From Gigantopelta aegis (lineage: Eukaryota; Mollusca; Gastropoda; Neomphalida; Peltospiridae): 64,000 nucleotides of DNA. Position numbers and translations under genes: made by a program. The DNA is taken from the NCBI RefSeq assembly GCF_016097555.1, contig NC_054706.1:30115631-30179630 (forward strand), written 5' to 3'. Positions 35,620 to 47,677 of the stretch are shown in pieces. Below the pieces are notes generated by a model, which had not been told where the DNA came from, searched no databases, and saw only the letters and a program-made list of their open reading frames with translations. How positions within the stretch are numbered: position 1 is the first letter of the stretch; every line of letters begins with the position of its first letter.

Positions 35620-35760
35620 CAGTGTTCGAAATAAGCATTTGTCCTGGCAAGTGAAAATGCTCTTGGACAAACATATTATTACTTGGTGTACATTTTTACG
35701 GGTTGAAACTATAGGGTCTTTGCCTTTAATAGAAATATTCTGGTAACGACTAACATTAAG
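35620..35760. mobile_element. Fragment of a CAGTGTTCGAAATAAGC MITE
   Basis: The start CAGTGTTCGAAATAAGC and the inner TTGTCC, ACAAGTGAAAAT-like and GGACAAACA words match the complete element at 52272-52520. The other end was not found. It lies 60-200 bases before GGA exon 2. Confidence 0.5.
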
Positions 35761-35826
35761 AGGAATATTCACAGATAAGTGATTTTATTTTTGTACCAAC
35801 TTCACTGATGCTCCCTGTAATTGCAG

Positions 35827-35987
35827 ATCGGGCAACGAACCCTGCTATGCGAGACGAAGACTGGGACCACATCATGGCATTTTGCGATCAAGTCAACCGA
35901 GAGTTGGAAGGTCCACAGACTGCCGTCCGACTACTGGCCCACAAAATACAGTCGCCCCAGGAACGAGAGGCGCTCTTTGCTCTTAGT
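35827..35987 (+). CDS. GGA: GGA, coding exon 2 (VHS domain)
   Basis: The exon follows TTGCAG and ends CTTAGT|GTGAGT; 161 bases take the frame from phase 1 to phase 0. It encodes RATNPAMRDEDWDHI, FCDQVNRELEGPQTAVRLL and AHKIQSPQEREALFALS. EGPQ.A.RLLAHKIQSPQE is nearly invariant in vertebrate GGA1-3, which separates GGA from other VHS proteins (STAM, Hrs, TOM1). No frame damage is present. Confidence 0.93.
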
Positions 35988-36082
35988 GTGAGTGTGAACA
36001 CAGGCATTGATTAAAAAACACACTATAGCACAAACAGTAAAGGCAGTTAGCAACCAAAAGTTGTTTTTCAAAGTCAGTAAGG

Positions 36083-36460
36083 GTGTGACGTAGCCCAGTG
36101 TTACTGAACCCACCCTAGGATCAATTCTCGTCAGTGGGCCTGGTGGGCTATTTCTTGCTACAGCTAGTGAACCATGACTTGTGTATGTAGGGCTCACACA
36201 GGAACAAACTTTGTTTTAAACAAATTTTAGATGTGTAAAGTATTTTCTTGCAAATTATTCAAAAGTGGCTAGTTTAAAGAACATTTTATTAACCAAACAC
36301 TGAATATTTTAGACATTTGATATTAAAATTGGCTAATTTGGCGATGGACAGGGTGAACCTTGGTATGTACTATCCTGTCTGTAGGATAGTGCACCTGTAT
36401 AAGATCCCTTGCTTCTATTAGTTCTAATTATTTGAAAAGAGTAGTCCATTGAGTTGAAGC
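36083..36460 (+). mobile_element. Worn SINE family A split by an inserted segment
   Basis: Head GTGACGTAGCCCAGTG and GGGCTATTTCTTGCTACAGC end near 36190. The body resumes near 36360 with TATGTACTATCCTGTCTGTA and GAAAAGAGTAGTCCATTGAG. The 36190-36350 insert resembles 37745-37900 on the far side of the satellite (both end with GGCTAATTT/GGTTAATTT then a GATGGACAGG-like word). Confidence 0.65.
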
Positions 36461-36471
36461 AGCGGGTCATA

Positions 36472-37497
36472 AGACTGCTGGGAAGCGACTATGACATCAC
36501 TTCCACAATATGACGTTATTGCTTGGTCACATGATTACAGAGCTAAGACTGGTGGGAAGCGACTATGACATCACTTCCACAATATGACGTTATTGCTTGG
36601 TCACATGATTACAGAGCTAAGACTGCTGGGAAGCGACTATGACATCACTTCCACAATATGACTTTATTGCTTGGTCACATGATTACAGAGCTAAGACTGG
36701 TGGGAAGCGACTATGACATCACTTCCACAATATGACGTTATTGCTTGGTCACATGATTACAGAGCTAAGACTGCTGGGAAGCGACTATGACATCACTTCC
36801 ACAATATGACGTTATTGCTTGGTCACATGATTACAGAGCTAAGACTGCTGGGAAGCGACTATGACATCACTTCCACAATATGACTTTATTGCTTGGTCAC
36901 ATGATTACAGAGCTAAGACTGCTGGGAAGCGACTATGACATCACTTCCACAATATGACGTTATTGCTTGGTCACATGATTACAGAGCTAAGACTGCTGGG
37001 AAGCGACTATGACATCACTTCCACAATATGACGTTATTGCTTGGTCACATGATTACAGAGCTAAGACTGGTGGGAAGCGGCTATGACATCACTTCCACAA
37101 TATGACGTTATTGCTTGGTCACATGATTACAGAGCTAAGACTGCTGGGAAGCGACTATGACATCACTTCCACAATATGACGTTATTGCTTGGTCACATGA
37201 TTACAGAGCTAAGACTGCTGGGAAGCGACTATGACATCACTTCCACAATATGACGTTATTGCTTGGTCACATGATTACAGAGCTAAGACTGGTGGGAAGC
37301 GACTATGACATCACTTCCACAATATGACGTTATTGCTTGGTCACATGATTACAGAGCTAAGACTGCTGGGAAGCGACTATGACATCACTTCCACAATATG
37401 ACGTTATTGCTTGGTCACATGATTACAGAGCTAAGACTGCTGGGAAGCGACTGACGTTGCTTCCACAATATGACGTTATTGCTTGGTCACATGACTA
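36472..37497. repeat. 74-bp minisatellite, about 14 near-identical copies
   Basis: The unit starts AGACTGCTGGGAAGCGACTA and includes TGACATCACTTCC and ATATGACGTTATTG. Copies differ at a few sites: GCTGGG or GGTGGG, and GACGTT or GACTTT. The last copies follow a C,C,G,C,C,G,C,C order at the first site, hinting at a 222-bp higher-order unit. The last copy is diverged. No frame is coding. Confidence 0.97.
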
Positions 37498-37915
37498 CAC
37501 GTAATTAACATGGCAGAACACACTAATGCAGAATTAATTACTCAGTAACTCCAAGGACCTTCAACTGGTTTAGCCAGCTACTTTAAATGTACACTTTGCT
37601 TGGCTCAAAATGCATTCTGTAGAATGGCAAGCAGTCTTTGTTTTTCAAAGTTTAATTTTAAAGCAAAAGTTAATTTAAAGCAGTTCTGGAATTAGAACAC
37701 AGGTATTCTATTGGAGGGGTTACACTTGAAAGGATTTTGTGATAGCCGATTTTCCAATCTATGTGTAGGGTATTTGTTTGAAAATTATTAATAAGTAGCA
37801 AATGTGTTAGACAAATATTTACCAAATTATGTAGCCACTTTGAATACAAATTTGCAGCTGGTTAATTTAGCAATGGGCAGGATGAGCCCTAATATACCTG
37901 GTAGCTGTATAATCC

Positions 37916-39121
37916 TTAAAGGGAGGGTCAACTCAAATATGAGCCTTATGTGTTAGAAAGATGCATACCCGGACCACCAACACATACTGACAGTTTAACA
38001 AATGAAAAATGCGTAATTTTAGAGTTAATAAAAAATTTTTTTGATTATTCCTGCTAACTGGAGGCAGCCATTTTCTTTTGTTTCCGGTGCATCAGGAATT
38101 CTAGCTTGATGCCAGCTCTGGCCAACTCCAGTATGCACAGTGTAAACAAAGGCAGTCGTTTACGACAAGGCGCTTCGCTTTTATCAACCTGACTTGTAAA
38201 ACAACATAAATGACTTTATAATATAATAAACTATTTAACTAAATATACATGTACTTCAGTTTGCATTAATAGAATGAAATGGGGTTATAGTAGTTTTCTC
38301 TCTTAAAAAATCCAAAGGAAAAATGTGTATTATTAGGCCTATTGGTAGGGTACGTTGGAGTAAAAATTACCACTCACGATACCCAAGTGATAATTTTCTT
38401 TGCTCTGGGACTATGTAATTGGTCAGTTTTGTGAGTTTTAGATGGGAAAGTCTATTTAATCAAGGGCTTCACTGAATTATTTACAGTAATAAAGCAGGAT
38501 GGCTGAAAATGTCCATTATCATTTTAGGGGTGCCCGTGTAGCAACCCCACAATACCCTGTGATCTTTATAAAACGTGCACATATTTTTGTATGTGTCAAG
38601 ACACCTTGACTTTGTGACCGTCCAAAATATACACCTGCCAATCAGGAACCACAGGTACAGGCCACGGAGAGAAAAGACCAATCAACTAAGTAAACACTCC
38701 TATTATCATTTCAGTACGTGGGTTAATGTAGGGACAAAACAAAATACAGTTATTTCGACACTGACAATGATGGTTTATTTTGTATTGAAAAATAATATAT
38801 ACTTATTGCTGGCTTACTGGGATAGATATTATTACAGAACATTGCGATGCATCAGCAAAAATCAGGTATGTTTTGTTTCTTCAGTTCTAAGACTAATTCC
38901 TGAGGTGACATATTAAGTATTATGTAACCACCGGTTCGCCAGAGGGCATATTCACTGGGATGGTACAAAATGGTTGCGCCAGTTATATACACTAGCCGTC
39001 ACATTTAACCGTTTTATTAATTAACTATACGATAATACATGTTGATATTAAGCAATGATGTGCATTATATGTCGTTGAATATGCATTCCAGGCCAAATGC
39101 CTTAATTGTCCCTTCCTTTAA
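37916..39121. mobile_element. 1.2-kb TTAA-flanked element, Kolobok/T2-like
   Basis: Left end TTAAAGGGAGGGTCAA, reversed right end TTAAAGGAAGGGACAA (14 of 16 agree). The right two-thirds (about 38460-39121) match, in reverse orientation, 57940-58660, including AGGGCATATTCACTGGGATG and ATCAGCAAAAATCAGGTATG-type stretches. The 113-residue open frame at 38575-38916 is not kept in the other copy, so the element is judged non-coding. Confidence 0.8.
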
Positions 39122-39256
39122 GGCTGGAAAGTAAAAGTTGCTCATGAACCTGATTGTATAAATCAGAAAACATACTGTGCATTTTGAGTGATCATTGCCT
39201 CTCACTTCCTGTCAGTTTTGAGTCTGGCTTTACTCTGGTCGCATCATTAATATCTA

Positions 39257-39654
39257 AACTAGCATTGGTGGCGACATGGTTAGGCCATCGGTCTACAGGC
39301 TGGTAGCTACTGGGTTCAGATCCCAGTCAAGGCATGGGATTTTTAATCTAGACACCGACTCCAAACCCTGAGTGAGTGCTCTGCAAGGCTCAATCAGTAG
39401 GTGTAAACCACTTGCACCGACCATGCAGTGATCCATAACTGGTTCAACAAAGGTTTGTGCTATCCTGCCTGTGGGAAGTGCAAATACAAAATCCCTTGCT
39501 GCCTGTTGTAAAAGAGTAGCCTATGTTGCGACAGCAGGTTTCCTCTAAAAAAAAAACAGTGTCAGAATGACCATATGTTTGACGTCCAATAGCCGATGAT
39601 AAGATAAAAAATCAGTGTGCTCTAGTGGCGTTAAATAAAACAAACTTTACTTTA
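39257..39654 (+). mobile_element. tRNA-headed SINE, second head type, with 12-bp target duplication
   Basis: CATTAATATCTA at 39245-39256 and 39655-39666 flanks it. Head: ATTGGTGGCGACATGGTTAG and GGGTTCAGATCCC (B box). The body shares ATAACTGGTTCAACAAAGG with 14956-15344, but the tail is closer to family B. It is a hybrid of modules. Confidence 0.88.
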
Positions 39655-39679
39655 CATTAATATCTAGTAAATTGGTAAC

Positions 39680-39991
39680 TTGGGGGGTATGGTCCAGTGG
39701 TAAAATGCTCACCTGATGCAAGGTCGGTTTGGGATCGATTCCCGTCAGTGGGCCCATTGGGCTATTTCTCGTTCTAGCCAGTACACCACGACTAGTATAT
39801 CAACGGCCGTGGTATGTGCTATCCTGTCTGTGGGATGGTACATATACATGTAAAAGATCCATTGCTACCAAGGGAAAAATATTGCGGGTTTCCTTTCTAA
39901 GACAGTATGTCAAAATTACCGAATGTTTGACATTCAATAGCCGATTATAAATAAATCAGTGTGCTCTAGTGGTGTCGTTAAACAAAACAAA
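39680..39991 (+). mobile_element. SINE family B
   Basis: Head GGTCCAGTGGTAAAATGCTC with B box GGATCGATTCC, the usual body, and the B tail GTGTCGTTAAACAAAACAAAC. Directly after it, 39990-40038 repeats 39209-39257 (CTGTCARTTTT ... ATTAATRTCTA), so a 50-bp host stretch is duplicated around the SINE pair. Confidence 0.85.
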
Positions 39992-41117
39992 CTGTCAATT
40001 TTTAGTCTTTCTTTACACTGGTTGCACCATTAATGTCTAGGTAATAGACCTCTCTCACATTCCACTGCGCATGTGCCCGTTGCAGGGTGACTCGAAGATG
40101 CAAACTGCGAACTCACCTGAGATTTCGCAAAAATAGACCTGTGGACAAGTTAGTGGGCATAGACAATGGGAGGCCATGCAATAGGAATGTGAATATCTCC
40201 ATGATTAATTATTCTATCAGTAGGGAACCCGAAAATTTTGTCGACATCCAACAAGACTTATGGAGACATTTATGAATTATTGCTTATCACGAAATAAAAA
40301 ATATTTGGTTGTTAATGCCCGACAAACCATCGGTTCGGATTCGTACGCAATAAATATAGGATATGGGCTGAAATAATATTAATGTGTGCGTGCATGTATG
40401 TATGCAGATATTTATTGTATTTAACGTGATTTAAATATTTATAAAGCATTATACAGATAAATACATTCAGGATTCTTGTCGGGATTTCTTTTCACCAAGT
40501 TATTTTAAAATATTTTTTGGAATTTATTTGGAATACAATTAAATGATACATATGAAATTTGAGCTATGGTATATAAAACATTAGAATCAGCCTCATAGGA
40601 ACAATATTTGGGGTTGGGGGAGGGATGGGGGGCACAATCTGTAGTGGATGGACAGTCTAGTTGGTGGGCAGGGGTAATTAAAAGCCATATTTTAAACCTG
40701 GTTTTTAAAAGTAGGGCTATATATAGTACCCCCTCCAACTTCTCGGTTGCTACCGACCTGAGAATAGTCAGAAATGTAACTGTATTGCATATACAGCTAT
40801 TTAAATTCGAAGCAAGATTATTTAACTAAGAAAGATGTAAGTTTTATTTATAACAGATTAGACTAGCCGACAGCTTAATAATATAGCTACAAACACAGGA
40901 TGGTCTCTTCATTATAAACTCATGAGGGTTTATTATGCGCAGTCATAAGGTACTTCATTTGAATGTTTGAAGCAAACATATTGAGTACCATGACATGTCA
41001 CGGGATGACGGACAATCAACAAACGTAAACAGGCCAGGTCTGAATTTAAGCCGAAATAATTAAAACGGTGAATGAAACAGAAGAAATAGGGCCTAATATA
41101 TAAATAAATAGTTTTAA

Positions 41118-41740
41118 AACTTCGTAAATACTAGATATTTCATATGAAGTTGTCGTATATGACTAATATAACTGACGGTGAAATGAAAATAAAGAAAGAA
41201 TCAAGCAAACAAAGAAAATAAATTGAATAATAAATAAATAAACTCAGGGCTCGAACTTAAGAATTTGTCTCCCACGGCAATTTTTAAAATAATTGCAATG
41301 GGTGAAATAGTCCTCCGACGGCATTTTAAAAAAAAGAATGACATTTGCAGCAAATAAACCTGACTGAAAGGCTATCTTGTTATATGTAGACATCTTTTAG
41401 ATGTGCAAATGTTAAATATTGGCAGATAATGTACACCAGGTATATACATTTCACCACTGTTGAGGAGATTTACCGACGGCACAAAAGTGCCCTCGGTGAT
41501 GCCCTCTACCTATGGTAATTTATATCTTAACGACGGCAATTGCCGTCGGTGCCGCCATTAGGTTCGAGCCTTTGATGTAAGTAATAATTAAATTTTTTTA
41601 ACCTTCGTAAGTACCAGATATTTCAAATGAAGTTGTAAGTGACTAATATGAGTGATAGTGAAAAGTAAATAAAAGAAAGAAAGAAATATAATAAAATAAA
41701 TAAATAAAATAAGTTAAATAAAATAATAAATACATACACA
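41118..41740 (+). repeat. Two related AT-rich repeats flanking a MITE
   Basis: TTCGTAARTACYAGATATTTC followed by ATGAAGTTGT and GACTAATATRA occurs at 41118-41240 and again at 41601-41740. A third, more diverged copy is at 50105-50230. Each ends in A-rich AAATAAATAAA. Confidence 0.7.
41245..41574. mobile_element. hAT-like MITE (CAGGGCTCGAAC end)
   Basis: Left end CAGGGCTCGAACTTAAG; reversed right end CAAAGGCTCGAACCTAATGG. The inside has repeated CGACGGCA words. No exact target duplication was found. Confidence 0.55.
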
Positions 41741-41899
41741 CACACACACACAAAAACCCATATATGAGCCGTCACATGGGGAAAACCTACAACTTGGCAA
41801 AAAAAAAGTTTGTCTTATTTTTTGGTAAATAACAGGTAATAACCTTACAAAACTAAATCTCAGGTATTTGGGCTCTATCTTAATTATATCTTGTAAAAA

Positions 41900-44800
41900 T
41901 ACAGCATTAATGATGTCACGTTTTCAAAATATCTCATTTAAAAAGAAAAAGGTTGTACTTCATTTCATGGTTACATTACATAGAAAAAACCCCACCAACA
42001 CCTGAATGAATTGAAAAAGGCAATTTAATAAGTTAGTTAATTAAATTACCATCACATTGTTAAGGCAATTTCTCTAACTTTTTACAATTCTCTCTGAACC
42101 ATGAAAGATGGGGGGTTAAACCCCGCCTGCAACTTCTAAATTAACAATGTACTCAATATTGCCATATACAGACAACTATGACATTTAATTGTAAACAACA
42201 TAACAAATTTGTCCTGAAAAGGTAAACAAATTGACATATCCACATGTAACCGTATTGTGCAATAACCCATTCTCTTCACCCACTTTCATGGGTTAATCAA
42301 TTATTATTATGATTTATTATTATTTTATTTATATATTTTTTTTTTGAAAAACAAATGGAATTAAACATACTGAATTTTTCTGGGGGTAGGGTTGGGTGGG
42401 AAAATAAATTTTAACTGGACTGATCCAAATAAATCTTCCTTGTTCATAAGAATAATAATTTATGTTAATGTGCTCGTCGATTAAATTTTGGTCCCAAGGG
42501 AGATAACGCGCGAAATACTAAAACCCACACTTATAAACGTTACCGTATTGTCTTCTTCGTACGACGATTTACCATAAATATATTTATACTAAATAAATAC
42601 TGATTTATGGCAATATCTCATTTAAAAAGAAAAAGGTTGTACTTCATTTCATGGTTACATTACATAGAAAAACCCCCACCAACACCTGAATGAATTGAAA
42701 AAGGCCATTTAATAATAAATGACGGACAAGTTAGTTGATTAAATTACTATCACATTGTTAAGGCAATTTCTCTAACTTTTTACAATTCTCTCTGAACCAT
42801 GAAAGATGGGGGTTAAAACCCGCCACCATTTTGTGTGTAACACAAAATCCCCCCCATCTAAACCTTTTTCTGCTATAGGAGCATCAAAACTATCATAATT
42901 TAGTGGTAAGCGATGCTCCTATACCAGTACGACGAGGAGGAAAAGAAAAGCCCCCTAATAAACAGCATGTTAAATTCCATATAGGTTGTTATAATTATGT
43001 AGTCGGGTACATGTAAGTAATGGTAACTGAGGCCCATGTCCCCAGGTTACCCATTATAATGAAGCAAATACACACAAACCGACAGTACCTCTAGACACAT
43101 TAAAACATACATAGACACATTTACATGTATATGAAATGCTAGCAGGTTCGTAAATTAAGTCAATTCATATTATATTTAATAGACACAACTAGTCATGACT
43201 ACAAGCACGACCGAAGTGCAGAGGCCCATGTCCCCGTGCAATGGATTCGAAAAAGAAATCGAGGCCCATGTCCCCAGATCTCAATTAGTAACTAGATAGA
43301 ATTTAGGATTAAACAACAATAAAAGAAACACAAACTCAGCATAATAGTAACTACAAACATGGCCGTGTCCACAGCTCCCGCTTCTTGACTAGACAAATTG
43401 TAACAATAAACAACAGTAAGAAGGAAACCCAACTCAGCATAGTAAATACAAACATAGCCCAAGTGCAGAGGCCCATGTCCTCATGTACTGGACTATATAA
43501 CTTCAGTGAATGAAATTGAGGCCCATGTCCCCAGATCTCGCTTTGTGACTATATAAATTTTAACATTAAACAAAAGTCAAAATAAACACAAACTCAGAAT
43601 AGTAAATACAAACATAGGCCAAGTGCAGAGGCCCATATCCTCATGTACTGGACTGTATGAACTTTAGTGAAAAGAATAAAAAATAATCAAAGCCCATGTC
43701 CCCGGATCTCGATTGTTGAAATTCTAATTTACAAAAAACACCCCAGCATGCCGGTGGAGATGGTTACATTTTATACTAACCATCTTATCTGCCAAGTTGT
43801 AGCATTTGAATACGTATATATTTTTTAAATGCTTGAGAATGCCACCTGCCCATAATTTGGATTTTTTCTTCAGGGATTCCCATCATTGCTGCCGTTGTTG
43901 CTGCTCCAATACGAAAACTATGTCCTTTATAGTTCTTCCCTAGCTTTAGAGAAAGCTGAAGTTGTTTTGTGAAAGTATGTCGTGGTACGGGTGTATTATC
44001 CATAAATGAAAATAAAGCACACTGAGAGCTTTGGTGTTTCCGAATCCTGTTAAACTCCCACAAGGCTCTGACGGGGCACAAATGAGTGCTATTTTTATTT
44101 TCAGGCAGCATACGGGTTGGAATATGTTTCCCAGCGCTATGTTTAAACTGTTGCATTTGTATTTCCAATGACCTTGGGTGGGAAGACTGGTCACAATTAA
44201 ACTTAATATCTGCCAGTGTTAAACTATTTCCTGCTGGGGGAATGGATCCCGTGATTTCACTTATTCATAGAAATGCGTGAAATGCGAGCAGAAACATTGC
44301 CTTAATCATCAATTTAAGAAAATATGAGTTGCATGTGTAGTCCAAAGAGGCAATCAACTGCTTTAGTATAAGTGGAGTAATTGGAAGACGGGCATCCCTC
44401 GTTGAACAAAGTTTGGTGAAACCTTGTAAGGTTTTCCGAATAAGGAAATGTTGGCTGATATCCGGATATCCCCCAAGTTTGTGAATATAACCCAATGCCG
44501 ACACATAGCTTGACACGGTCGACGCTGCCAATTTTTTCTGATAACAATTAGCAAGAAATAAGGTTAACATCTCTAGAGTAGCTGACAACACTGGGGTGTT
44601 AGGAAACTGCTCACCAATAAACTGCTTGTAAACAGCAAATACATGCTTATATGCCTCTCTAGTGGAAGGCGACAAGGCTGCCTGTAACAAGTAGGATGCA
44701 GTCTCCTTTAAATCATCTGCATGTTGTTAGGAATATCTACTGGCACTTTGTCCATGTGAGGAAAACTGTTTTTGAACTGCTCTACCTGTAAGCGAGAAAG

Positions 44801-47500
44801 GAGATCTGCCTGTACATTTTCAACATCTGCAATATGGAATGCTTTGAACATAATGTTGTATCTAAGTAACTGCAAAATGAGCCTACGCAACAGCTTCATG
44901 ATCGCAGGATCTTTTGATGTTTGCTTGTTAATTATATACACTACTGCCAGGTTGTCAGAATAGAATTGTACAAATCTGTTGCGTAATTCATGTGCCCACA
45001 ATTCCACCGCTACCACTGTTGGGAAAAGTTCTCTAACTGCTATGTAATATGACAACCATTCTGTTTCCCATTGTCCAAAGAACCACTTTGTTTGAAAAGT
45101 TCCACCAAAACCCAAATTACTTGCATCTGTATAAAAACATAATGTGACAGACGTCTGCCAGACATCATTCAAGAATAGGGCTGTCCCATTGAAAGTTTCA
45201 ACAAAAGATAACCAAGCCTGGATATCCGCTCTAGCCGCTTTGTTAATGCGTCTTTTGTGATGGGGCTTTTTTAACTCGATGGTTAGGTCAATTATATGTC
45301 TTAAAAACGTTCTACCTGGAGTGACCACCAAACAAGTAAAATTTAATAGCCCAATAAGAGATTGCAATTCCTGGAGTGATGCTTTTTTCTTTGATCTAAA
45401 GCTTGATAAAACAGCTTTTAATTTAGTATTTTTTTTCCTCTGGAAGCTTAATGTTCATTCCCAGTGTATCTAGTTCTAAACCTAAAAATGTTATAGTAGT
45501 TGAGGGAAACACTGTTTTTTCAAACTTAATGGGCAGTCCCAGGTCCTTAGACAACTCTAAAAATGCATTCAAACTGTCTCTACAACTGTTGGTATTCGGT
45601 GGGCCGACAAACAGAAAATCATCCAATACATGAACGCACACCTTAGATGCAAACTTCTTTTCTATTATCCAGTGTAAAACGGAACTAACTTGTTCAAAAA
45701 GCTGGCATGAGTAGCTGAGGCCCATTGGAAGAGTCTTATGATAAAAATATTGTCCATCTATAGCAAAACCTAGAAGCTCGTAATCTTTTGGATTTATGGG
45801 GATCACACGGAATGCATTTTCGATATCAGTTTTTGCAAGTAAAGACCCTTGACCAAATTGTTTTATCAAAATTACTGCATCATCTATTGTTTGGTACTGA
45901 ACTGAACATTTCTGACTAGGAATCCCATCATTTATGGAACTGCCTTCCGGGAACGACAAATGATGAATGACTGTATTCACCCAAATGTTTTTGGGGGACT
46001 AAACCCAGTGGTGAAACCTGTAGAGCCGGGAAAGGCAGTTTAGAAAAGGGGCCTGCCACACGCCCTGCTTCAAGTTGTTTTATGATTTTTTCCTTTAACA
46101 ATTCTAAATTCGAAAGGGCAGATTTCAGGTTTTTTGACAATCTGTGTTGCCGTTTACCAATATATGGAAGACTAAAACCGGAACGAAATCCGTTTAGTAG
46201 AAACTGTGTTTTAGTGTGAGAATAACCAGATAGCCAAAATTGCAATCTATCAACCTTGATGGGAGTAACTATTAAATTATTGTTTGCCATCTGCGTTGGG
46301 TCTTTTAGGATTCTTTGTGATGGGGTCTTTTGGGATTCCCCCATGGTTGTCCCGACTTGTGTGGCACTGCTCCTGTAGCTTTGGGACACGCCTTTTTGGG
46401 GTGGCTACCTCCACATCGCTGGCAACTGTGTATAAAGACACAGTTCTTTCCTTTGTCGCAGTATCCCTTATTGTTATAGGTGTAACACACTCTGGAACCA
46501 TAACTAATGCTGGGCTTGCGTTTTCCATCTCTAAGATCCCGAAATGGCCGGTTTCCTTGCAATTTATAGTTAATGCCTACAGCTATGGCTTCTTGATAGA
46601 GTTCGGCATTCATCTGATCCCAAGGAAGCTGGTCGGGGTTTGTTTCCCTCCACTGCCTAAACTTTTTATCATAAAGCAAAGCCGTCAAGTCGCAAGTTTG
46701 CTTTGCACGGGTTTGAATTGATAATGCATGTTTCATGAGAGAACATGATTCGTTTGGGTGTTTTTGACAATAAATCCCTACCATAACATGCTGAGAGCCA
46801 TTGTGTCCCTGATTCAAATGTAAAATTTGGCGGAGACTGTTTTATGAAAGTTATTCTTCCATCCTGCTCTAGGATAGAGAATTTTTCTTCCTGACCACCC
46901 TGATGTATCAGAATTCCCAGATCGATATACTCATTGGCCCATATCTTGGATTTTATCTTAGGATCGATACCTAAATCTAGCGGTTTACTTATTCCACACA
47001 TTTTTAATGAATGAGTAATACCTGGATCTGTATATCTTCGATGTTTGCCATGTCTGGAGAGGTAGCACCTGGCTGACGAATGTCCATCAATGTCTCCAGA
47101 CGATCTATACCTGTTTCAGATTGGTCAACATTTTCCTGTGACTTTGTTAACATACCGCTGCTCTTCAAGGCATCGATGACAGACTTAGTTATGTCAGGAA
47201 TGGCCGCTTTTATGCGGTTGTTAATATTTTTCATTAGGTCATCTGGTGGCTTGTTTGTATTCGAGGTTGTAGCAGTATTATTGTCCTTGTTAATTGTCCT
47301 GCGTGTACCTGAAGTCACCTTAACTGTTGACCTCGATGCACGATTTTCAATTCGCTTAGATCTTTTTGGTGGAGGACCCTGGTCACCAGACATCTTGTTG
47401 ACCTATTAAGAACACCTGTTTGTTTATTAGATCATTTGTTAAATATATTATTTCCGAATACCTACCATCATACTTCAAGCAAATACACAACAGAAAATGT
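41900..47500 (-). mobile_element. Fossil DIRS-group retrotransposon (tyrosine recombinase type), minus strand
   Basis: In its own reading direction the parts are: a basic, gag-like region with a Cys/His zinc-finger cluster (about 47.4-46.3 kb), reverse transcriptase with RNase H (about 46.3-44.7 kb), and a tyrosine recombinase (about 44.7-43.8 kb) ending with the family's RIGAATTAA and MGRWHS motifs. A 3' non-coding region follows with seven copies of a GAGGCCCATGTCC-like word (43029-43710) and two direct repeats of about 200 bp (41927-42130 and 42608-42830). A tyrosine recombinase in place of an integrase defines the DIRS group. The direct repeats fit the split-repeat ends of PAT-like members, but the matching 5' repeat was not found. 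The copy is broken, with roughly half a dozen breaks, and of moderate age because its domains remain readable. Confidence 0.8.
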
Positions 47501-47677
47501 TACTACTATATGCATGTAAAATCCAGGTAACAGTGTACCAAATGCATACAAAAAGTAACCATATTGGTCTAACAGTAGATTCATTGTTTCCATAAATACC
47601 TTAAATAACATAGACAGCAGATCCAAATTATGCCATTCCAACTAGTACTAAATATACTTCAATAAATGACCAACATA

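Larger units (their letters stand above)
26787..35826 (+). other. GGA intron 1 (9.0 kb)
   Basis: GT at 26787 and TTGCAG at 35821-35826. It holds a family A SINE, a hAT remnant, a LINE remnant and several MITEs. 27100-28440 has no gene; 27900-28120 on the minus strand shares TTCTCGTGCACGGTT and ATCAACATCCGATTTGTTG with the TTAA element at 33433-34214 and is a partial relative. 28780-29580 and 29920-30420 show nothing recognisable. Confidence 0.8.

Noticed and set aside
36472-37497. CRISPR-like array
   Set aside because: Units are contiguous 74-bp tandem copies without unique spacers, in a eukaryotic intron.
38575-38916. 113-residue frame in the 1.2-kb TTAA element
   Set aside because: The related copy at 57940-58660 does not keep the frame.
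43029-43710. Spaced repeats of GAGGCCCATGTCC resembling a CRISPR array
   Set aside because: Spacing is irregular, the flanks are themselves similar, and the region is the non-coding end of a DIRS-group fossil.
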